64,000 nucleotides of DNA from Bathynomus jamesi (lineage: Eukaryota; Arthropoda; Malacostraca; Isopoda; Cirolanidae): contig JAJOZX010000482.1 of assembly GCA_023014485.1 (NCBI GenBank), positions 1,281,501 through 1,345,500 of the forward strand. The letters are read 5' to 3'. Under the pieces are notes generated by a model. The model saw only the letters and a list, made by a program, of their open reading frames with translations. It was not told where the DNA came from and did no database searches. This document shows, piece after piece, positions 45,437 to 56,200 of the stretch. The first letter of the stretch is position 1. The number at the start of each line of letters is the position of its first letter. The translations under genes were made by a program, and so were the position numbers.

Positions 45437-45925
45437 CAAGTTCCACCATCTTACGGTCTGCAACACTTATGCAAGATATGGTATTTGCAAATACGAAAAA
45501 AAATGCCATTACCACCACCCTCACAGGAAAGCAACAAGTGAACAGGAAAAACGAACATCAAAGAAGAGTGCCAATTTCTTAGACGCAGCCAACACAATTC
45601 AGCTGCTAAATACTATCCAGCAATTACAAAATCAGCTGACAAATATAGGAATCCGAGAGCCGGACAGAAGGCACGCACAAAGGCACTTCATGCGTTATCG
45701 GGACAACAGGTACCGACAAAGATAAAAAGAGGTAAATTCTCGGAGGACCACAAGGCAACGAAACCGGCACCCCCATTGGAAAACAAATCGGAACCACCTG
45801 TATGCGAAAATGATAGAGAAAAAATAGAAATAATCCTAGCCAACATTCAGGGCCTTAAATCAAACCATTCCTTAAATCAAACTATGTCGTATTCCCAAAT
45901 TAAAGGCAAGATAGGGAACATCCTT
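45437..45925 (+). pseudogene. LINE CCCH-finger ORF, right part, and endonuclease start
   Basis: Continues from 36737: HHLTVCNTYARYGICKYEKK, then CHYHHPHRKATSEQEKR, a helical linker IQLLNTIQQLQNQLTNI, then IEIILANIQGLKS, the usual start of an AP-type endonuclease. The element then breaks: the following bases (45926) already code for a LINE C-terminus. So the endonuclease, RT and middle are deleted, or two elements are joined. Confidence 0.6.
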
Positions 45926-46170
45926 AACCCTGAAAGAAAATAGTTTTGTGGTGAGAGGACCAAAACTGTTTAATCAGCTGCCCAAAGACCTAAGAAACAC
46001 GAAGGGAGTTGCAGTGGACATCTTCAAAAGAAGATTAGACGCCTGGCTCAGAACAACCCCCGATGAGCCGGGCGTACTTGGCTATGTGAGGTGGAGAGCA
46101 CAAGAAACCAACTCACTACTTCACCAGGTCAACTCGAGAGGAGGGGCGACAAGCTTGACCTTCGCGAAAT
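45926..46170 (+). pseudogene. LINE ORF2 C-terminus and 3' end
   Basis: Reads ENSFVVRGPKLFNQLPKDLR, then VDIFKRRLDAWLRTTPDEPG and YVRWRAQETNSLLHQ, the terminal domain of CR1/L2-like ORF2. The same type of ending, in another subfamily, is at 35040 and 46490. Confidence 0.7.
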
Positions 46171-46213
46171 GAGGAATCATCGCGCGGAACGTTTGTAAGG
46201 GTGTATATATTAC

Positions 46214-46480
46214 ACAGTGGGCCCTCGTTGTTCGTGAGGCTCTCTCTGTTCGCGATTTCGCAAATTCGTGATGACCCATTTTACTACCATAATTTTGGTA
46301 AATTCGCGACTGACTCCGCAAGTTCGTGATTTTGTCACGTGGCGTCTGCAACGCTGCCCACGTAGGTCGACGCAGGCTCAGTCGCGCTGTCTTTCACTGA
46401 GTGAGATTGTGTCATTTCGTGCTTTTCAACGCCAGTGTACTATATTTAGTGTGTTATTTAGTTACTTATACTTTAGGTGT
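46214..46480 (+). mobile_element. Possible pogo/Tigger-like end
   Basis: Starts CAGTGGGCCCTCGTTGTTCG after TA, in the style of Tigger termini, with GTTCGCGATT-type words. No second terminus is visible, so the call is weak. Confidence 0.35.
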
Positions 46481-46489
46481 ATACTTCAG

Positions 46490-46745
46490 GTGAGTTTGAA
46501 CGACAGTTCAGGATCGAACTGCGGTCGACCCCTCTGCAGCATCCCGCCTCATTTGCGGGATTTGTTGAAGGGGTAAATTGCTGTCTGATCTCCTCCTGCC
46601 CTCGTAGCCAGCCACGCATGGCTGGTCAGGGACTTTGCACAGGAATCTGTCCAGCTGGTTCTTGAAGTTATTCAGGTCGATGTGCTGGAGATTCCTCACT
46701 TCTTTTGGAAAGACATTGAAAAGCTTAGGGCCTCGTATTCTGTTT
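46490..46745 (-). pseudogene. LINE 3' end (CR1/L2-like), copy 2
   Basis: Minus strand reads RGPKLFNVFPKEVRNLQHID, then LNNFKNQLDRFLCKVPDQPC and MRRDAAEGSTAVRS, stop near 46508. Same family as 35040-35265, in the opposite orientation, and better preserved. Confidence 0.75.
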
Positions 46746-46805
46746 ATAAAATATTATTGCTTTACATAATTGTTTATGTAATAATATTGCTTTATATTAC
46801 ATACC

Positions 46806-46955
46806 TTACCTTTGGTTAGCTTCCGCCCGAATTGTTCATTCTGACGAAGGTCAAGCTTTTCATTCCACCTTAGACCTAGAGTTTAACGTGGAATCCGAAC
46901 CACGCCCCACCAGCAGCCCAGCGTCTTAACCACTAGGCCACCCAAGGTACCTATT
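46806..46955 (-). mobile_element. tRNA-derived SINE, copy 2, full head
   Basis: Minus strand: A-box TGGCCTAGTGG, B-box GGTTCGGATTCC, tail CAATTCGGGCGGAAGCTAAC ending CCAAAGGTAA. The tRNA spacing between boxes is kept. Matches 15403-15535. Confidence 0.85.
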
Positions 46956-46979
46956 TATCTACCAACCACTTTCTTTATT

Positions 46980-47096
46980 GTGTGGAAGGATGAACAGCTG
47001 GGTTTTGCTGCGCGCCGGCTGCCGTCAGCGGGTCTCGATCCCTGGGCCGATGGATTCGCAGTCAGCGACGCTAACCACTACACCACCGAGGTGTAT
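46980..47096 (-). mobile_element. Second tRNA-like SINE head
   Basis: Minus strand: A-box TGGTGTAGTGG, B-box GGATCGAGACC, a different tRNA-type head, directly upstream of the SINE at 46806-46955 (about 25 bp apart). It has a diverged body and no clear tail. It may be another SINE family or a dimeric SINE with the next one. Confidence 0.7.
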
Positions 47097-47115
47097 GTAT
47101 ATATATATATATATA

Positions 47116-47960
47116 TGATGAATAAAACCACGAAGGAAAGGAAACACAAAATGGTGCTCAAGCGCTTTCGTCTAATGACATCCTCAGGAACACTGAAGTA
47201 CATAAAAAGGTTACAGCCTATATATAGGTTACAGAAAGAAAAAAAAAGAAAAAATAAATAACATACATACACACACACACATATATATACATATATATAC
47301 ATACATACATATCTATATATACAAATACATACATACATACATATATATATGCAATAAACAGAGAAGTAAAAATTAAAAATTAAAAATTAAAACCTTAAAG
47401 GATTACCAGTGAGGCGTACAGATTTGTAAGGAAAAATATCGATTTTTAGCACAAGATCAAATGGATTATAAAAATACAAATTTATACTGGAACTCTGCCC
47501 GGGTTTTAACACACTGCTGCCTATGGTCAGGTTTCGATATATAAAAAAATAAAATGCAAATTAAAAGTTAATAAAGTAGCAGACAAGTTTAACAAAGATT
47601 TAATGTTTTACCCTTCTTATCTAAATCTGTTTTAAAGGAATTCAAAATAACAGGATCGAGTTGAAAAAGACCTTTGCTTATGTTGAAGTTATTTGAAAGT
47701 TGGATAATGGCAGACTCAAGAATATTTCTATTAACAATGTTGCTTGAATGGAATAAAACTGAAGCATTATTCCAATCAATACAATGGGCTAACTCTGACA
47801 AATGGACAAAAAGGGCACTGGACAACTGTCCTGTTCTAACGGAATATTGATGCTGTTTTATACGTGTGTGCAAATCCTTTCCCGTCTGACCTATGTAAAA
47901 GGAATCACATTGTTTACAGCCAATTTTATAGATAATGCCTGAATTATTGGTAGGGCTATT
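47116..47960 (-). mobile_element. Penelope-like element fragment 1 (minus arm)
   Basis: 5'-truncated copy. GIY-YIG region (47960-47600): CKQCDSFYIGQTGKDLHTR-like phrase, then HQYSVRTGQLSSALFVHLSE and NIVNRNILESAIIQLSNNFN. Then a 3' UTR with a hammerhead motif at 47154-47193 and the end GATGAATAAAACC at 47116. The stretch 47116-47748 is inverted at 47978-48597. Confidence 0.85.
47154..47193 (-). ncRNA. Hammerhead ribozyme motif, copy 1
   Basis: Minus strand, 40 nt: stem I GTGTTC / GAGCAC; core CTGAGGA (CUGANGA class); stem II GTC-ATTA-GAC; GAAA; a minimal palindromic stem III GCGC; predicted cleavage after TT. Penelope-like elements are known to carry such motifs. Same sense as the GIY-YIG coding. 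Confidence 0.8.
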
Positions 47961-47977
47961 TTTATTATGATTTTTTC

Positions 47978-48597
47978 ACAAGCAACATTGTTAATAGAAA
48001 TATTCTTGAGTCTGCCATTATCCAACTTTCAAATAACTTCAACATAAGCAAAGGTCTTTTTCAACTCGATCCTGTTATTTTGAATTCCTTTAAAACAGAT
48101 TTAGATAAGAAGGGTAAAACATTAAATCTTTGGTAAACTTGTCTGCTACTTTATTAATTTTAATTTGCATTTTTTTTTTTAATATATCGAAACCTGACCA
48201 TAGGCAGCAGTGTGTTAAAACCCGGGCAGAGTTCCAGTATAAATTTGTATTTTATAATCCATTTGATCTTGTGCTAAAAATCGATATTTTTCCTTACAAA
48301 TCTGTACGCCTCACTGGTAATCCTTTAAGGTTTTAATTTTTAATTTTTAATTTTTACTTCTCTGTTTATTGCATATATATATGTATGTATGTATGTATTT
48401 GTATATATAGATATGTATGTATGTATATATATATGTATATATGTGTGTGTGTGTATGTATGTTATTTATTTTTTCTTTCTGTAACCTATATATAGGCTGT
48501 AACCTTTTTATGTACTTCAGTGTTCCTGAGGATGTCATTAGACGAAAGCGCTTGAGCACCATTTTGTGTTTCCTTTCCTTCGTGGTTTATTCATCAT
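47978..48597 (+). mobile_element. Penelope-like element fragment 2 (plus arm)
   Basis: Inverted partner of 47116-47748: from AACATTGTTAATAGAAATA, GIY-YIG domain end, 3' UTR, hammerhead at 48520-48559, ending GGTTTATTCATCAT. Head-to-head with fragment 1 across a single-copy spacer (47749-47977). Confidence 0.85.
48520..48559 (+). ncRNA. Hammerhead ribozyme motif, copy 2
   Basis: Plus strand: GTGTTC, CTGAGGA, T, GTC-ATTA-GAC, GAAA, GCGC, TT, GAGCAC. All core positions match the hammerhead consensus as I know it, and stem I pairs over six bases (one G-U). Confidence 0.85.
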
Positions 48598-48659
48598 AAA
48601 TATTTTTCACGTGTTACTTTCGTGAAATAATTTTCATATATATATATATATATATATAA

Positions 48660-48740
48660 TGAATAAAACCACGAAGGGAAAAGAAACACAGAGTGGTGCT
48701 CAAGCGCTTTCGTCTAATGACATCCTCAGGAACACTGGAG
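48660..48740 (-). ncRNA. Hammerhead ribozyme motif, copy 3, at a Penelope-like 3' end
   Basis: Minus strand, motif at 48696-48735, identical in core and stems to the other two; downstream bases GATGTCATTAG and AATAAAACC also match. Probably the 3' end of the minus-oriented element whose coding part is at 49740-50440. Confidence 0.8.
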
Positions 48741-49570
48741 TGAAAAGTAATGAAAATTGTGGGAGGCGCAAACACATTTGTACGGAAAACTAACAATTTT
48801 AGCACTTTGCCCGAAATTCAACATAAGCTCAAATGGCTTGTTTACAACCAATTTTTTATAGTTATTGTCTGAATGATACATAGGTCACAAAAGAATAAAG
48901 AAATGAAAGTAAATATAAATTAGAAACAAAAATAGATAAAAAAAATTACAAAATGATGCCTAAATGATATATAGGTCACAAACGAAATAAACAAAGAAAT
49001 AAACACAGATAAAAACAAAAATTGTAAGAGGAGCATACAAATTCAAGCTCAATTGGATAGTTTACAATCAATTTAATAGATGATGCCGAAATGATATATA
49101 TGTCACAAAGAGATAAAGAAATAAACCTAAAAAATAAATTGAAAAATAAATTGTAAGAGAAGCATACAAATTTATAAGGAAAAAATTACCAAAGGTTTTT
49201 ATAGTTATTTTCTGAATCATACATATGTCACAAAAGAATAAAAAAATACAAATAAATATAAATTGGAAAACAAAATGATGCCTAAATGATATATAAAGAA
49301 ATATAAGAATATATAAGAGATATATAAGGTATATAAGAAAATATATAAACAATATATAGGAAATATATATATATATACATAAGGGAAAAATTACCAAAGG
49401 TTTTTATAGTTATTGTCTGAATGATACATACAGTAGATCACAAAAGAATAAAGAAATAAAAATAAATATAAATTGAAAAAAATTACAAAATATGCCTAAA
49501 TGATATATAAAGAAATATAAGAAAATATAAGAAAATGCATACACATAAGAAATACACACATATATATACA
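48740..49570. repeat. Degenerate tandem repeats, AT-rich
   Basis: Two alternating words recur: TATAGTTATTGTCTGAATGA (about 48856, 49200, 49400) and GATGCC(T/G)AAATGATATATA (about 48955, 49081, 49277, 49490), spaced irregularly by 120-200 bp. They are probably an expanded 3' UTR of the Penelope-like element. Confidence 0.6.
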
Positions 49571-49578
49571 CACACACA

Positions 49579-49584
<6 letters not shown>

Positions 49585-49635
<51 letters not shown>
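49585..49635. repeat. TA microsatellite
   Basis: (TA)n of about 50 bp. Confidence 0.95.
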
Positions 49636-49642
<7 letters not shown>

Positions 49643-49739
49643 CATATTATATATATATATATAAGAAATACACATACAACAATAAATTGAAAAATAAAAT
49701 TGTAAGAGAAGCATACAAATTTATAAGGGAAAATTTTTT

Positions 49740-50440
49740 TTTTTTACCAAAGGTTTAGCAACCTGCTCTTGTTTAAATCCATTCTGAAGGAATTCAGAGC
49801 AACGGGATCGAGTTGAAACAGACTTTTGCTCATGTTAAGGTTATTTGTAAATTGAATTATAGCAGACTAAAGAATATTTGTATTAACAATGTTGCTAGAG
49901 TGAAACAAACCTGAAGCATTATTCCAATCAATACAATGGGATAACTCTGGCAAATGGACAAAAACGGCACTGGACAACTGTCCCGTTCTAACGGAATATT
50001 GATGCTGTTTTACCCGCGTTTGCAAATCCTTTCCCGTTTGACCTATGTAAAAGGAATCACATTGTTTACACCCAATTTTATAGATAATGCCTAAATTATT
50101 GGTAGGGCTATTTTTTACTATGATATTTTTCACAATATTGTTATATGAAAAAACTACACTGATATCCAAAAGTTCAAGTACATTAGCAATGCCTAAGAAG
50201 CCTGGGAAGAATAGAAGTACTAAAATATTCTTTGACAAGGTACGAGTGTTATTATTCACACGATAGAAGGTTCGTTTAACCTTATTAAGACAAGATTCCA
50301 TGAACGCAGATGGGTAACACAGCTCACTTCCAATACCGTTGATATTTTCCAATTCGGCATCGATGTATTCCGGACTAGCGATCCTAAGAGCGCGGAGAAA
50401 CATTGAGGAAAATATGGCCTTCTTAATTGGGGTGTCATGT
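49740..50440 (-). pseudogene. Penelope-like element: RT end, linker and GIY-YIG nuclease
   Basis: Minus strand: SMFLRALRIASPEYIDAELE and YPSAFMESCLNKVKRTFYRV (RT C-terminus/linker), VLELLDISVVFSYNNIV, then NNLGIIYKIGCKQCDSFYIG (GIY...YIG), QTGKDLQTRVKQHQYSVRTG and HCIDWNNASGLFHSSNIV. GIY-YIG is the endonuclease domain of Penelope-like retroelements; Arg in TRVKQH is the usual catalytic-region residue. 5' truncated, since the RT core is missing. An inverted partner starts at 50449. Confidence 0.85.
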
Positions 50441-50448
50441 CCCGAGTA

Positions 50449-50960
50449 ATGTACTTAAACGTTTGGATATCAGTGTAGTTTTTTCATATCACAATATTGT
50501 GAAAAATATCATAGTAAAAGGTAGCCCTACCAATAATTTAGGCATTATCTATAAAATTGGGTGTAAACAATGTGATTCCTTTTACATAGATCAGACGGGA
50601 AAGGATTTGCAAACGCGGGTAAAACAGCATCAATATTCCGTCAGAACGGGACAGTTGTCCAGTGCCGTTTTTGTCCATTTGTCAGAGTTATCCTATTGTA
50701 TTGATTGGAATAATGCTTCAGTTTTGTTTCACTCTAGCAACATTGTTAATAGAAATATTCTTGAGTCTGCTATAATTCAACTTACAAATAACCTTAAAAT
50801 GAGCAAAGGTCTGTTTCAACTCGATCCCGTTGCTCTGAATTCCTTCTGAATGGATTTAAACAAGAAGGGCAGGTTGCTAAACCTCTGGTAAACAAAACAA
50901 AAAATTTTCCTTATAAATTTGTATGCTTCTCTTACAATTTTATTTTTCAATTTATTGTTG
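50449..50960 (+). pseudogene. Penelope-like element, inverted GIY-YIG copy
   Basis: Reads RLDISVVFSYHNIVKNIIVK, NNLGIIYKIGCKQCDSFYID (Gly of YIG changed to Asp), TRVKQHQYSVRTGQLSSAVF and NILESAIIQLTNNLKMSKG. Head-to-head with 49740-50440, and shorter at the 5' side. The YIG-to-YID change would be expected to harm the nuclease. Confidence 0.8.
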
Positions 50961-50985
50961 TGTGTATTTCTTATATGCATATGTA

Positions 50986-51011
50986 TATGTCTGTGTGTGT
51001 GTGTGTGTGTA
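50986..51011. repeat. GT microsatellite, target of the LTR element
   Basis: (GT)n ending in TA directly before the LTR start at 51012. Confidence 0.9.
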
Positions 51012-52827
51012 TGTTAACCCCTCCGTCTATGGCACTGAGTCGGTTCGGATCGACGGGGGTTCTAGTTGGGAGGCAGCAACGGATATTTCTTCTATAACAT
51101 TCTAATTCTTTTCTTTCGCTTTAGGGTCGACAGTTATTAATTCTTCTCTTGCTATAATACTCTGATACTATCTCTGAGACTAAAATTATCGACTTTTCTT
51201 TTATAACTTATCGACTTTACTGACTAAGTTCTTCTGAAGATAGCCCAACTCGAGGGGGAAAATAAAAAGTTTCTCTTACTGTAATTTACTTCTTAAAAAT
51301 TTACAGGTAGTGGTCTGAATTTTACAGGGGTAGAGGTTCGATCTCTTTCGACCATGGCTCAGGCCGGAATCTAAAAAGTTAAGGAGGCAAGGGGCCTCTG
51401 CCCCCTCCCCGCAGCGAGGCTGCTAACAAGGGAGTCTCGTAGTAGTGACCAAAGAGGAGTCCCGTAATGAAGTGAAGTTCATTTTACAAATACATGTATC
51501 ATATAAGCCTAAATGTTGGGGGAAGGCAGTTGAAGGATAAGTTCCCCCCTTTTAAACACATGATCAGATGTTTGAAAGATTCCAAATAAAAAAAAAAAAA
51601 CTAATCGTATTTTTTTTGCCAAGTCTTCATTTCTGAAGGCGTTATCATTTCATAGTAGTACATAAGTACAATTTGAGTACACGACTGAGTACATTTTCGT
51701 TTGGGTTTATTACAATTATGATTGCAATTATGGATTACTTTACATTCGCTTATGATTGTCCATTACAGTTCTATTAAAGTACATTCTTACATTATATATT
51801 AAGTCATTACATTCAATTACAGTTTCATTGAAGTACATTACAAGTTATTATTAATTACAGTTTCATTAAAGTACATTACGTTATATTAAATTAAAGTATT
51901 ACAGTTAATTACAATTAAACAGTTACAGTACTATAACTTTGTTTTGTTTTTACAGTGTTTCATATTAATAACAATTAAGATGTTAGAAATATAATACAAA
52001 GTACATGGGCACATACGGTATGGATTTATATACAACATAATATGTTATATTATGTTATAATATGTTATAAATTTGAATCAGAGCGAGAGGAGATATTTAT
52101 CTTAGAAGCGTTCGATTTTGTTGTGATTAGCGAATTCGATCACTTACCTAAGCATTTTCGAGTTCATTGCGGGAGGTGATATAATAAAAAAAATAAAAAT
52201 AAAAAATAATACGAGAACGTATTTGTGCGTTTTCGAACGAATGCATAAAGTTTTGCGTTTCATAGACTGACACGAGTAAAAATGAATATTTAATAAAATT
52301 TATATAGGATAATGGTCAAGATAATATATGGACGTATAGATGAATATGGTTGAATAATAATATTTATACTACATAACACCACAACATTATTATTAAAGAA
52401 TTTACCATACATTGCATACTAGAGATATGATGAAGGGAAATTAATGACGGGAAAATGTGACGTCATAGTTATTGAATTTGTACGTATAGTACAAATCATT
52501 ATTAGGAAGATTTACAAGAACGAATTAGAGACAAAGAGTGGATATTAATGACTAAGAAGTACAACTACGGGTTCCAATCCTGTTATATGCAATGTGTATG
52601 CATAATCTAGGGTCGAGGGTGAGATGCAAGACAATCATAATTAATTATAATAAATTCTATAACAAATGGAAAATGGATACGACTAAACCATAGAAATGGT
52701 AGATCGTAGGGTTATGACACAAACAAAAGTAGAAAGCTACAAAATTAAATATTTATCCAAACTCGCGTTAAGCGATTTTGGTTCTTATGTAAAAATGAAT
52801 ATTGATTATTCATTGTTCATTTTTACA
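51012..52827 (-). repeat. Long LTR, copy 1
   Basis: Aligns with 57510-59328 base by base with small indels over most of its length. The first about 200 bp (51012-51230) are the most diverged. Confidence 0.8.
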
Positions 52828-54301
52828 TTGCTCTCCCCTTTAAAATGATATGTATACAATAATATAATAGGGTACAATTAATACAATAGAATTAAGAGAA
52901 TAACATCCTAACTAATTCAAGTTAAATGACGAATTTTTCTTTACATTACAAATTTTTATACAGAACAAGTGAGTTCGGGTGGTTGGGTACAATGCAGAGT
53001 AATCACATCTTTAACATGACACTTGCTTACAAAATATAAAAAAATTCAAAGATTTAATACTTTAATTTAGACAAACAATTAAGTTAGACAAACAATGATA
53101 TTGTTAAATTTAAATTTTTTTTTTAATTTTCCTGTGGGAAAAATTACATACATAATGAGTAGTAGATAAAAGGGAAAAACGTAAATCGTACAATCTATAA
53201 GCTAATTTTTATTGACTATTCTAGGTAAAAAATCGAATTACGTAATGGATGATGTATAGACCTGTGGTGTAGTGTGTATTTGTGTGTATTAGGTACAAAG
53301 TGTGTATCTTATAAGTTTAAGGGACAGATTAGCTGAGAGGATTGTTAAATTAACTGAATAAATGCCTGAGCAAAAATTTATATATAGTAAGCAAAAATGC
53401 TTGACTATATAAATAGCATAGTTAGCACTTACACGCAATGAAATAGTTTATTGTGATATCCAATGATTTTAGCATAAGGTTTGTCTATATAGTATATATA
53501 GTGTGCATACATGCGTGTGTATGTGTAGGGATTTGGAAGGTTTTTGAATTAACAAAGTTTTAAAAATAATGTATAATAATTTAAGATGGGTTTAGGGTTA
53601 TAAAATCTTTTAAGTTCAAGTCAATTATTGTTAAAATCTAATTGCAGATAGTATTAATGATGGTGTATGCATACGAGTTTCATGTGAAAGTGGCTTGAAG
53701 TACAGAAAGAAAATGAATTCGAATATGTATCAAAAGTAATAGAAATCAACTAGGATTATCGATTTTACGTAATTAAATCAGTTACACGTATATTAAGGTA
53801 ATAAAAAGAAACGTACTTAGAGAACCTTACAATTAATGACAGTAAATCTAGCGGTACTAAAAATTAAATTTTGAAGATGGAATTAAATTCGACTAGTAAC
53901 ATTCCTAGCTATATATGAACTATATAACCATTAACATAAACCAGAAGTATCGGTACGATAATTGAATTAAGAAAATTAAGAATACAAATTAAAAATAGAA
54001 ATCAATTATGCATTTTAATGAACTAAACATATAGTATAGTTAAAAATAAAAAACACAACTTAACATAAATTGAGGTTATGTTCCATAGTACCAAAGAGGA
54101 ATTTACCATGGTTGAACCATTGCTCTGGTTGACAATGGGTTCAACTAGGGTTGGGGTGTTAAAATAAAATAAAATAAAAAAACAAAGTTTGGAGTACTAC
54201 ATTCGGGGGGATTGAGTGACTAAGCAGGAGGTTATATGTCTGAAATTGACAATTTTTTTTTTTTTTTTTAAAAGAAAAGGGATTGCTTGTTACACTACTT
54301 A

Positions 54302-55691
54302 CAGTGCCCGCGAAAAGAATCCGATCACTCAAGAAAATACAATATTTTCCCTTGATATTCAGAGACACGTAATTCACTTTCTATTTGTTCTAGCGACATC
54401 TGGTAACTTTGAGGTTGCTCGCTGATATGAGAGCTATCCAACGCATTCTCAAATTAGTGTTCTGGTAGCCTTCGTTGCGGGTGGCTGTGTCTCAAATTTG
54501 TCAGATTTCACTGTTTGTCTAAATTTCTTGATATTTTTTTTTTTTACAGAAAGTGGTGTAAATAAAATTTATATATAATGTGTGCTAAAAAACAACTTAA
54601 GAGTGATTGTCGAGGTGCTATTGTTGCTTTGCATGCATGTGGGAAATCACAGAGACAGATAGCTAAGGAATTAAACATATCCCAAAGTACCGTTAATTTA
54701 TGGGTTTCACGGGCTGAGAACAATGGTGGCCTAACCACGCCAGTCCCTAAAAACCGATCTGGCAGACCGAGAAAAACAAATTCGCGAACAGACAAACTTA
54801 TGAAACGTTTAGTATTGAAAAACCCAACAATAACTGCGAAAGAAATAAATTTAATATGAATAATTAGTTATCTGGTGTTTCTGAACGAACTATCCAGGAG
54901 CGGCTCCAAAAAGAACTCGATTACCATCTCGCCATGCTGCTAAGAAACCGTTCATTAATGAAAAAATGCGTAAAAAACGTGTCGCATTTTGTAAAAAATA
55001 CATTCATTGGACTGTTGATGACTGGAAGAAGGTTTTATTTAGCGATGAGTCGACATTTTTGACATTCAGAAGTTGTCCAAAAAAGGTTCACCGGCCTATT
55101 GGCTCAAATAGGATGAACCCTAAATACACCCTAAAGACAATGAAACACCCTCCAAGTGTGATGGTTTGGGGTTGTTTCGGTTACTATGGGCGTGGAAACT
55201 TATATTTTCTTCCGAAGAACACAACTATGAATGGTGCACGGTATTTAGCAATGCTACAGGATAAACTTCCAATGGCAATGGCAATCCAAAGGACAAAAAC
55301 ATACATGCATGATGGTGCACCATGTCACAGGGCCAAAATAGTGACAAAATGGATTACTGACAATAAATTTGATATTTTGGATTGGCCTGGTAATAGTCCA
55401 GATCTCAATCCGATAGAAAATCTGTGGCTAATAATAAAAAATAAGTTGAATGCCACGACACTGGCTCAGTCGAAAAATTACAAGAGGCCATCAAAAAGGT
55501 ATGGTGCAAGGAAATATCAGTGGAAGTTTGTCAAAACTTGATTAAATCCATGCCAAAACGTCTAGAACAAGTCATCCAAACCAAAGGACAGATGACAAAA
55601 TACTAATATAAGGTTAGTATACATTTAAACATTGTTTTTTATGTAAAAAATACAAATTTCAAGGGTGATCGGATACTTTTCGCGGGCACTG
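54302..55691 (+). mobile_element. Tc1-like element 1
   Basis: Ends CAGTGCCCGCGAAAAG and inverse, TA duplication (54300-54301, 55692-55693). The matching site in the second unit (62195-62196) is empty, with a single TA. Opposite orientation to Tc1-like element 2. Confidence 0.95.
54578..55606 (+). pseudogene. Tc1 transposase, frameshifted
   Basis: Same protein as at 60078-61109, but broken. One-base deletions relative to that copy occur near 54850 (after TAKEI), near 54920 (KEL) and near 55446 (NKV). There is also a stop in the N-N-L-L region (TTG to TAG). Motifs kept: FSDESTFLTF, MHDGAPCH and SPDLNPIENLW. It is inactive, although its TIRs may still be mobilised by the intact copy. Confidence 0.95.
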
Positions 55692-56200
55692 TAGAACAAA
55701 AATTAAAAGAGTTCAAACAAAACGGGGGGACGGCATGTTCCTCCCTATAGTAATTTAAAAAGGAAGTCATTGGACATGATTGATTAATTATTACACTATT
55801 ACTGTTATCATATAATCATAAAAATTATAAAACTCGTTACAAACATTTGTAAAAAACGGTTTTGGTTGCAAACAATGAAATATGTCATTTGACCTATATA
55901 TTTATATACGCAACAATGGCATGAAAAGAAAAGACAAATCGGTCAATTTCCTTCTTACAAACAAAAAAAAAATTAAACTAAAGACACAAACCCGTCAATT
56001 CAGGTTGAATTTAATTCTTTTACAGAAAAAAAAAGGTTGAATTAAATTCTTAAATTACATTTTCTTAAATTAAATTCTCTTAAACTACAAAGAAAAAGTT
56101 GAAATCAATTGACTGCATTGGAATGACTTGGGACTTCAAAACTGACTTCTTCAAAGCTGACTTCTTCAAAACTGACTTCTTCAAAACTGACTTCTCTGAC

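Noticed and set aside
46806..47096. tRNA genes
   Set aside because: A/B boxes are present but no cloverleaf with matching acceptor ends; one unit recurs elsewhere with a SINE tail.
49068..49397. 109-aa hydrophobic minus-strand ORF
   Set aside because: Translated AT-rich tandem repeats, no conserved motif.
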